The translations under genes and the position numbers were made by a program. The notes beneath the pieces are model-generated. The model was not told the origin of the DNA and made no database searches. It worked only from the letters and a program-made list of their open reading frames with translations. This document shows, piece by piece, positions 1-5,051 of a stretch of DNA of 5,721 nucleotides. Numbering within the stretch: position 1 is the stretch's first letter; each line of letters opens with the position of its first letter. The stretch is from an uncultured Thermoleophilia bacterium (GTDB lineage: Bacteria > Actinomycetota > Thermoleophilia > UBA2241), in contig CAIXSE010000115.1 in the NCBI GenBank assembly GCA_903921965.1, forward strand, positions 1-5,721. Reading direction: 5' to 3'.

Positions 1-2497
1 CGGCGTCGCGGAGGATCTCCTCGGGGGTCACGAGCGTGACCAGCTCGATGCCCTCGAGGTCGGCGGCGTCGACTTCCTCGCCCCACGCCGGCATCTCGGC
101 ACGCGTGCGGCGGTACATGATCCTGACGCTCTCGGCGCCGAGGCGGATGGCCGTGCGCGCGGCGTCGATGGCAGCGTTGCCGCCGCCGATGACGACCACG
201 TTCCTGCCGACCTCGCCCTTGCCGTCGACGTTGTACTGCTTCAGGAAGGACAGGCCGTCGTACACGCCGGGGCCGTCCTCGCCGGGCACGCCGATGCCCA
301 TGCCCTGCGGGGCGCCGACGGCCACGAACACGGCCTCGTAGCCCTCGTCCTTGAGCTGCTTGAGGGTGAAGTCACGGCCGAGCGCCTTGCCGTACTCGAA
401 GCGCGCGCCCATGGCCTCGATCATCCTGACCTCGCGCTCGAGCTCGTGGCGCGGCAGGCGGTAGGACGGGATGGCCTGGACGAGCATGCCGCCGGCCTTG
501 GGCTCGGCCTCGAACACGACCGGCTTGTAGCCGAGCCGCGCGAGGAAGTACGCGGCCGAGAGGCCGGCCGGGCCCGAGCCCACGATGGCGACCTTGCGGG
601 CGGCGTTCTCGTCGCTCGCGAGGATCTCCGGCAGCTGCGGGTCGTTCTCCTGCTCCACCATGAAGCGCTTGACGTGGCGGATGGCCAGGGCGCCGTCGAG
701 GCTCGCGCGCATGCACTTGCTCTCGCACGGGTGGAAGCAGACGCGGGCGCAGATGCTGGCCAGCGGGTTGCGCTCGCGGTGCAGCTTGAGGGCCTCCTCG
801 TAGCGCTCTTCGCCGACGAGGCTCACGAAGCCGGGGATGTTGACGCTGGCCGGGCACGCGTTGGAGCAGCGCGCCTTGAACATCGTCGAGCAGACGCCGG
901 CCTCGCAGTACTTGTCCTTGATGTGGGCCTCGTACTCGTGGCGGAAGTGGCGGATGGTGCTGAGCACCGGGTTGGCCGCCGTCTGGCCGAGGCCGCAGAG
1001 GGCGGTCTGGCTGATGGTGGTGCCGAGGGCGATGAGGCGCTCGATGTCGCCCTCTTCGCCCTCACCGCGCGTGATGCGCTCGACGATCTCGAGCATGCGC
1101 TTGGTGCCGACGCGGCACGGCGGGCACTTGCCGCAGCTCTCTTCCTGCGTGAACTCGAGGAAGAAGCGGGCGATGTCCACCATGCAGGTGTCCTCGTCCA
1201 TGACGATGATGCCGCCGGAGCCCATGATGGCGCCCAGTTCCTGCAGCGTCGCGTAGTCGACGGGGACGTTGAGGTGCTGCCTGGGGATGCAGCCGCCCGA
1301 CGGACCGCCGAGCTGGGCGGCCTTGTACTCCTTGTCGCCGGGGATGCCGCCGCCGACCTCGAAGATGAGCTCGCCGAGCTGCATGCCGATCGGCACCTCG
1401 ACGAGGCCGGTGTGCCGCACGTTGCCGCCGAGCGCGAACACCTTGGTGCCCTTGCTCTGCTCGGTACCGGTGCTGGCGTACCACGCCGAGCCCTTGAGGA
1501 TGATGGGGGCGATGTTGGCGAACGTCTCGACGTTGTTGAGCACGCTCGGCTTGCCCCAGAGGCCCGAGACCGCCGGGAACGGCGGGCGCGGGCGCGGCTC
1601 GCCGCGGTTGCCCTCGATGGAGGTCATGAGGGCCGTCTCTTCGCCGCACACGAACGCGCCCGAGCCCATGCGGATCTCGAGATCGAAGGCGAAGCCGCTG
1701 CCCATGATGTCGTCGCCGAGCAGGCCGTACTCGCGGGCCTGGCCGAGGGCGTGGTTGAGACGCTCGACGGCCAGCGGGTACTCGGCGCGCACGTACACGT
1801 AGCCCTGGTGCGCGCCGATGGCGTAGGCGCCGATGACCATGCCCTCGATGAGGGAGTGCGGGTCGCCCTCGAGCACCGAGCGGTCCATGAACGCGCCGGG
1901 GTCGCCTTCGTCGGCGTTGCAGAGGATGTACTTGGTGTCGTTGTCCTGGGCCTGGGCGAACTTCCACTTCATGCCGGTGGGGAACCCGGCGCCGCCGCGC
2001 CCGCGCAGACCGCTCGCCAGGACCTCCTCGACGACCTGCTCGGGGGTCATCTCGGTGAGCACCTTGGCCAGCGCCTGGTACCCCTCACGCGCGATGTACT
2101 CGTCGATCTTGAGGGGGTCGATGATGCCGCTGTTGCGGAGGACGATCTTGACCTGGCGGTTGAAGAACGGGATGTCGTCCATCTCCGCCTGGGTGCGGTC
2201 GGTACCCGGGGCGTGGCTCACGAGGCGCTCGACGATGCGGCCCTTGAGCAGGTGCTCCTCGACGATCTCCGGGATGTCCTCGACGTGCACGTTCTGGTAG
2301 AAGACGCCGTCCGGGTAGACGAGCGCGACGGGGCCCTGCACGCAGGGGCCGAGGCAGCCGGTCTCGATGACGCCCACCTCGCCGGCGAGGTCGCGGCCGG
2401 CAAGCTCCTGGCGAGCCGTCTCCGCCACCTCCAGCGCGCCGCACGCGATGCAGCCGCCGCCGGTGCAGATCAGCAGTTGACTTCTCACATCAGCCAT
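1..2497 (-). CDS. nuoF: NuoF/HydB-type NADH:acceptor subunit fused to a GltD/NfnB-type FAD/NAD(P)H oxidoreductase (3' end outside window)
   Basis: An uninterrupted frame of 832 codons runs from ATG at 2497 off the left edge. Residues 1-95 form a thioredoxin-like [2Fe-2S] domain (C11, C16, C48, C52; extra C19). Residues 110-510 are the NuoF core: NADH/FMN glycine motifs GLRGRGGAGFPTG (from 163), NADEGDPGAF (from 194) and CGEETAL (from 284), an SLBB region near 353-420, and the [4Fe-4S] ligands C455/C458/C461 plus C501. Where HydB proteins usually carry ferredoxin domains, this one has a GltD/DPD-type di-cluster domain (C531, C536, C544, C548, C583, C587, C591, C595). An FAD Rossmann site follows (GSGPAG 640-645, E663), then an NAD(P)H site (GGGNAA from 771). 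YRR at 795-797 fits NADPH 2'-phosphate binding. About 150-200 residues should lie outside. Likely cytosolic electron-bifurcating or transhydrogenase subunit. An in-frame TGA three codons upstream fixes the start. The ribosome site is weak (GAAGGG, 13-base spacing). Confidence 0.93.
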   Translation of the reverse strand, partial: MADVRSQLLICTGGGCIACGALEVAETARQELAGRDLAGEVGVIETGCLGPCVQGPVALVYPDGVFYQNVHVEDIPEIVEEHLLKGRIVERLVSHAPGTDRTQAEMDDIPFFNRQVKIVLRNSGIIDPLKIDEYIAREGYQALAKVLTEMTPEQVVEEVLASGLRGRGGAGFPTGMKWKFAQAQDNDTKYILCNADEGDPGAFMDRSVLEGDPHSLIEGMVIGAYAIGAHQGYVYVRAEYPLAVERLNHALGQAREYGLLGDDIMGSGFAFDLEIRMGSGAFVCGEETALMTSIEGNRGEPRPRPPFPAVSGLWGKPSVLNNVETFANIAPIILKGSAWYASTGTEQSKGTKVFALGGNVRHTGLVEVPIGMQLGELIFEVGGGIPGDKEYKAAQLGGPSGGCIPRQHLNVPVDYATLQELGAIMGSGGIIVMDEDTCMVDIARFFLEFTQEESCGKCPPCRVGTKRMLEIVERITRGEGEEGDIERLIALGTTISQTALCGLGQTAANPVLSTIRHFRHEYEAHIKDKYCEAGVCSTMFKARCSNACPASVNIPGFVSLVGEERYEEALKLHRERNPLASICARVCFHPCESKCMRASLDGALAIRHVKRFMVEQENDPQLPEILASDENAARKVAIVGSGPAGLSAAYFLARLGYKPVVFEAEPKAGGMLVQAIPSYRLPRHELEREVRMIEAMGARFEYGKALGRDFTLKQLKDEGYEAVFVAVGAPQGMGIGVPGEDGPGVYDGLSFLKQYNVDGKGEVGRNVVVIGGGNAAIDAARTAIRLGAESVRIMYRRTRAEMPAWGEEVDAADLEGIELVTLVTPEEILRDA

Positions 2498-2514
2498 AAC
2501 GGTTCACTCGCCCT

Positions 2515-2889
2515 TCAGCTCTTCTGGATGAGGTACGCGTCGACAGGGTGGCCGCCCACGAGGTGCTCCTCGACGATGACCTTGACCTTGCCGTCGTCGA
2601 GGAGGCCGTAGCGGTACATCGTGCCGTCGGGCATCGTCACGGTGGCCATGGGCTCCTCTTCGCAGAGCCCGGCGCAGCCCGACTGGTGCAGGCTCACGTC
2701 CTGCACGCCGGCGGCGGCCATCTCGGTCATGAAGGCGGCCACGATGCCGCGTGCGCCGGCGGCGATGCCGCAGGTGCCCATGTGCACCGTCACCTGGCGC
2801 TCCTTGCGCCCCTCGCGCAGGTCGATGTCGGCCTTGGCCTTGGCGGCCAGCGCCTTCAGCTGCTCGGGGCTGGTGATCTTGTCGGCCAT
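2515..2889 (-). CDS. HndB-type (2Fe-2S) ferredoxin-domain protein
   Basis: This 124-residue protein belongs to the thioredoxin-like [2Fe-2S] ferredoxin family found between the NuoE- and NuoF-like genes of bifurcating or NADP-reducing hydrogenase operons (HndB-like). The signature MGTCGIAAGARG starts at 37, and SGCAGLCEEEP follows at 71-80. The C-terminal part (MYRYG, then VEEHLVGGHPV) matches the usual tail that repeats in the N-terminal domain of the NuoF protein. Only three cysteines occur in the whole protein (C40, C72, C76). The place where a fourth ligand might sit holds H36, so cluster binding is not certain. It probably relays electrons or has a structural role in the complex made with its neighbours. 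The ATG overlaps the NuoE stop codon by one base (TGATG), with AGGAG six bases upstream, which implies translational coupling. The next gene starts after 17 bases. Confidence 0.9.
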   Translation of the reverse strand: MADKITSPEQLKALAAKAKADIDLREGRKERQVTVHMGTCGIAAGARGIVAAFMTEMAAAGVQDVSLHQSGCAGLCEEEPMATVTMPDGTMYRYGLLDDGKVKVIVEEHLVGGHPVDAYLIQKS

Positions 2890-3428
2890 CACGCGCTCCT
2901 CTCGCCGGCCAGGACGGGCTCCGCGGCGTACTGCGCGAGGATCTCGTTGATGCGCTTGGGCTTCACGCGGTGGTGGACGTCGTCGTCGACCATGATCACG
3001 GGGGCGAGGCCGCAGGCGCCGAAGCAGCGCCCGATCTCGAGCGAGAAGTTGCGGTCGTCGGTGGTGCCGCCGATGTCGATGCCCAGTTCCTTCTTGAAGG
3101 CGTCGAGGACGGCGACGCCGCCGCGCACGTAGCAGGCCGTGCCCAGGCAGATGCGGATCAGGTGCTTGCCGCGCGGCACGGTGGTGAAGAACGAGTAGAA
3201 GCCCACGACGCCGGCCACTTCGCTGTACGGCTTCTTGAGCTCTTTGGCGATGTGCTTGAGGGCGACCTCGGGCAGGTAGCCGAAGATGCCCTGCGCGAGC
3301 TGCAGCACCGGGATGAGCGCCCCGGGCTTGCCCTTGTAGTCGGCGATCACCGCGTCGAGGCGCTCGAGGAGTTCTTCCTCGGTCGGCTCCTCGGTGCAGC
3401 AGGCGCACCCTTTGACTTCGTCACTCAT
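2889..3428 (-). CDS. nuoE: NuoE/HydC/HndA-type [2Fe-2S] subunit of NADH-linked oxidoreductase
   Basis: This 179-residue protein is the 24-kDa-type subunit that pairs with the NuoF-type flavoprotein. It carries one [2Fe-2S] cluster in a C-terminal thioredoxin-like fold. The helical N-terminal half has the family signatures LIPVLQLAQGIFGYLP (38-53) and VAGVVGFYSFF (71-81). Cluster ligands are C94 and C99 (CLGTAC) with C135 and C139 (CFGAC). In complex I and in HydABC hydrogenases this cluster sits near the FMN of the partner. The full-length match to bifurcating-hydrogenase homologues and the adjacent NuoF gene suggest the same role here. The ATG at 3428 was chosen because AAGGAG lies six bases upstream. 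An in-frame GTG at 3443 lies upstream of that ribosome site and is unlikely. An extra cysteine-rich N-terminus (CACC at 8-11) is not part of the usual cluster set. Confidence 0.95.
   Translation of the reverse strand: MSDEVKGCACCTEEPTEEELLERLDAVIADYKGKPGALIPVLQLAQGIFGYLPEVALKHIAKELKKPYSEVAGVVGFYSFFTTVPRGKHLIRICLGTACYVRGGVAVLDAFKKELGIDIGGTTDDRNFSLEIGRCFGACGLAPVIMVDDDVHHRVKPKRINEILAQYAAEPVLAGERSA
2896..2900 (-). promoter_or_regulatory. Ribosome binding site of the ferredoxin-like gene
   Basis: AGGAG on the minus strand lies six bases before ATG at 2889, inside the end of the NuoE gene. This fits re-initiation at the TGATG overlap. Confidence 0.7.
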
Positions 3429-3434
3429 GCGGCT

Positions 3435-3440
3435 CTCCTT
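3435..3440 (-). promoter_or_regulatory. Ribosome binding site of the NuoE-type gene
   Basis: AAGGAG on the minus strand lies six bases before ATG at 3428. It decides the start, because the longer alternative (GTG at 3443) lies upstream of this site. Confidence 0.8.
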
Positions 3441-3449
3441 CACTCGTGT

Positions 3450-3468
3450 CCGCGGGCGCTCCCCGCGG
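3450..3468 (-). other. GC-rich inverted repeat (hairpin) in the HATPase-NuoE gap
   Basis: Bases 3450-3456 (ccgcggg) and 3462-3468 (cccgcgg) are perfectly complementary, giving a 7-bp all-GC stem with a 5-base loop. It lies in the only sizeable intergenic gap, between the HATPase stop and the NuoE ribosome site. No T-run follows on the transcribed strand, so it does not look like an intrinsic terminator. It could be an mRNA processing or stability element that separates the accessory genes from the redox genes. It could also be chance in GC-rich DNA. Confidence 0.4.
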
Positions 3469-3476
3469 TGGGTCGG

Positions 3477-3971
3477 TCAGGTCAGGGCCTCCTGGTAGGC
3501 GACGAGCGCCGGATACTTGCCGGGCAGCTCGCTGCCGCGCACCTCCACATGCGCGTCGCCGTCCTCGAGGTCCACGAGAAAATCGATCTGGGGGTTGGTG
3601 GCGACCATCGTGAGGATGCTGGCCGCCACGTCGCCGAGCGGCGGCCGGTCCACGTTGTCGAGGCCGAGCCAGGCGTGCACCTGCACGCCCCCGAGCCCGG
3701 CCGAGCGGCCCACGCTGAGGCCGCCGCCGGCGTCCTCGGCCGCCTGCCGGAAGAGGCTCAGGCCGAGGCCGGTCTTCTTCGACTCCTTGGTCGTGAAGAA
3801 GGGGTCCAGGGCGGCCTCGGGCTGCACCGGCAGCCCCGGCCCGTCGTCCTGGACGTCGATCACGAGCACGCCTGCGGCGCGGTCGGCGGTGATGCTCGTG
3901 GCGATCACCGTCGCTCCCGCGCGCACGGAGTTCTCGAGGATGTCGAGCAGGTACAGGGAGAGGTCATGCAT
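3477..3971 (-). CDS. Stand-alone GHKL/HATPase_c ATP-binding protein
   Basis: This 164-residue protein is almost entirely a histidine-kinase-type ATP-binding domain. It shows an N box (ILENSVRAGA, 11-20, with N14), a G1 box DDGPG (42-46), an F box DPFFTTK (56-62) and a G2 box KTGLGLS (66-72). It has no dimerisation/phosphoacceptor histidine domain, sensor domain or membrane segment. It is therefore either an anti-sigma-factor/RsbW-like kinase or an ATPase of unknown partner. Residues 105-164 form an extra C-terminal module (around LGDVAASIL and DFLVDLEDGDAHVEV) that I do not recognise. The family is commonly found in [FeFe]-hydrogenase operons, but its function there is not established. Its ATG overlaps the end of the PHP gene by eight bases, with AGGGGG seven bases upstream. 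A 48-base gap with a hairpin follows before the NuoE gene. Confidence 0.88.
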   Translation of the reverse strand: MHDLSLYLLDILENSVRAGATVIATSITADRAAGVLVIDVQDDGPGLPVQPEAALDPFFTTKESKKTGLGLSLFRQAAEDAGGGLSVGRSAGLGGVQVHAWLGLDNVDRPPLGDVAASILTMVATNPQIDFLVDLEDGDAHVEVRGSELPGKYPALVAYQEALT

Positions 3972-4704
3972 CGCCGAGCCCCCTGCCGTCGCGCCCGGCG
4001 AGCGCGAGGGCGAGCTCGTCGAAGCCGGGGCGCTCGCAGCGCACCGCGGTGCGCGCCGCGCCGATGTCGGCCAGGTAGTGGGCGTCGGACGAGTGCACGA
4101 GCGGGAGGCGGTGTGCGCGGTAGGGCTCTTCGTCCTCGGGCGCGACGCCCACGTGGCGCGAGACCTCCACGGCGTCGAAGCCGGCCTCGTCGGGGAAGAA
4201 GCCGAGCTGGGCGATGACGCCGAACCCGCGGCGGTCGATGTGCGCGGCCACGGCCAGGCCGCCGTGCCGGTGGATGAGGGCCACGGCGGCGTCCACGTCG
4301 AGGGTGCTCGCGGTGGCCAGCGCGAGCGGCTCGCGCGCGACCTCGGCACCACCGGCGTCCAGCACCTGCTGCTCGCCGAAGAAAGCCTCGTAGCCGCCGT
4401 CCGCCTCAGGCAGGGTGGCGCCGACCTCGGCGCCGGCCGCCTGTGCGGCCGCGGCGTCGGGGAAGAGCCCCACCACGTGGCACTCCTCGGCCGTGGTGAC
4501 CTCCATCCCGGCGAGCACCGCGAGGCGCTCGCCGGCCGCCAGCTGCACGGCGGCGGCGTTCCTGGCGCTGTTGTGGTCGCAGACGGCGATCATGCCCAGC
4601 CCCTCAGCGAGCGCCTTCTCCACGATCGCGGGCGGCGTCATCTCGCCGTCCGCGCAGGGCGACAGTGCGGTGTGCACGTGCAGGTCTGCGGCGCAGACGT
4701 TCAC
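3964..4704 (-). CDS. PHP-domain metal-dependent phosphoesterase-like protein
   Basis: This 246-residue cytosolic protein has a complete PHP-type metal-binding set: DLHVHT (H9, H11), CDHNS (D43, H44), GMEVTT (E68), ECHVVGLF (H76), AAHIDR (H155) and SSDAH (D207, H209). Retention of all the ligands argues for an active metallo-hydrolase, probably acting on a phosphoester, but the substrate cannot be read from sequence. TrpH-like nucleases and nucleotide phosphoesterases are relatives. The HIDR motif followed by IAQLGFFP (164-171) sets it apart from the general AHP version of the family and fits the subgroup found in hydrogenase-type operons. Start: GTG at 4704 overlaps the TGA of the preceding DRTGG gene (GTGA). 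The first upstream in-frame codon that matters is a stop, so no longer start exists. GAAGGG lies nine bases upstream. The end overlaps the HATPase start. Confidence 0.9.
   Translation of the reverse strand: MNVCAADLHVHTALSPCADGEMTPPAIVEKALAEGLGMIAVCDHNSARNAAAVQLAAGERLAVLAGMEVTTAEECHVVGLFPDAAAAQAAGAEVGATLPEADGGYEAFFGEQQVLDAGGAEVAREPLALATASTLDVDAAVALIHRHGGLAVAAHIDRRGFGVIAQLGFFPDEAGFDAVEVSRHVGVAPEDEEPYRAHRLPLVHSSDAHYLADIGAARTAVRCERPGFDELALALAGRDGRGLGDA
3979..3984 (-). promoter_or_regulatory. Ribosome binding site of the HATPase gene
   Basis: AGGGGG on the minus strand lies seven bases before ATG at 3971, within the last codons of the PHP gene. Confidence 0.55.
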
Positions 4705-5051
4705 GCATGGGATCCCTTCACGCCGAGCCCGTACAGGTGCCCGACCACGTCGAAGGTCTCGTCGGCGGCGACGTAGAGGGCGATGCCCTCGGCCGCGGCC
4801 TTCTCGACCACGTCCGGCTCGGGCCTGCGGCCGCCGGCGAACACCACGGCCGCCAGCTCGGCGTGGCTGGCCACGGCGATCACGTTCAGGTGCACCTGCA
4901 GGGTGACCAGCAGGCCGCCTTCGGGGGCGTGCGCCAGCACGTCGCTCAGCAGGTCGGACGCGTAGCCGCGCGTCACGTCGGCGTCGGTGAGCTGGGCCGC
5001 GGGGGTCAGCAGGTCAAGGTCGAGCTTGGCGGCGATCTCGCTGAGTTTCAT
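4701..5051 (-). CDS. DRTGG-domain protein
   Basis: This 116-residue protein consists of one DRTGG domain, a small alpha/beta domain also found in HPr kinase-associated and phosphotransacetylase-type proteins and thought to have a regulatory or ligand-binding role. Recognisable features are GYASDLLSDVLAHA (29-42), LVTLQVHLNVIAVASHAELA (48-67), a segment reading VVFAGGRRPEPD (69-80), and the end LYVAADETFDVVGHLYGLG (92-110). There is no catalytic motif. Homologues sit in the same position in operons for bifurcating [FeFe] hydrogenases, next to PHP and HATPase genes, so a sensing or signalling role is plausible but unproven. Start: ATG at 5051 overlaps the previous stop (ATGA) with AGGAGG ten bases upstream. 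A GTG in the same frame at 5087 would add twelve residues with no homology and no ribosome site, so I rejected it. The stop overlaps the PHP start. Confidence 0.88.
   Translation of the reverse strand: MKLSEIAAKLDLDLLTPAAQLTDADVTRGYASDLLSDVLAHAPEGGLLVTLQVHLNVIAVASHAELAAVVFAGGRRPEPDVVEKAAAEGIALYVAADETFDVVGHLYGLGVKGSHA

Noticed and set aside
1..2497. Two separate genes (nuoF and gltD) with a missed junction
   Set aside because: I translated the whole frame. There is no stop between residues 1 and 832, and conserved motifs of both families lie in the same frame.
446..2611. A 721-codon plus-strand open frame opposite the NuoF-GltD gene
   Set aside because: It is codon-aligned with the minus-strand gene. 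Its lack of stops follows from the rarity of TTA, CTA and TCA codons in GC-rich coding DNA. Its product is a low-complexity A/V/L/D/E/H/R string with no recognisable motif.
2515..3408. A 297-codon minus-strand frame that begins inside the NuoE gene
   Set aside because: The real gene is the last 124 residues, from ATG at 2889. The part before it is arginine-rich out-of-frame NuoE sequence.
3450..3468. Hairpin read as a rho-independent terminator
   Set aside because: No T-run follows the stem on the transcribed strand, and a good ribosome site and gene follow at once.
2970..4217. A 415-codon plus-strand open frame opposite NuoE, HATPase and PHP
   Set aside because: It is in register with the antisense codons of NuoE and HATPase, has a biased composition that becomes arginine-rich where the register changes, and runs across three well-supported genes.
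3477..4352. A 291-codon minus-strand frame that begins inside the PHP gene
   Set aside because: Only its last 164 residues are real (HATPase, ATG at 3971). The upstream part is out-of-frame PHP sequence rich in R, S, T and P.
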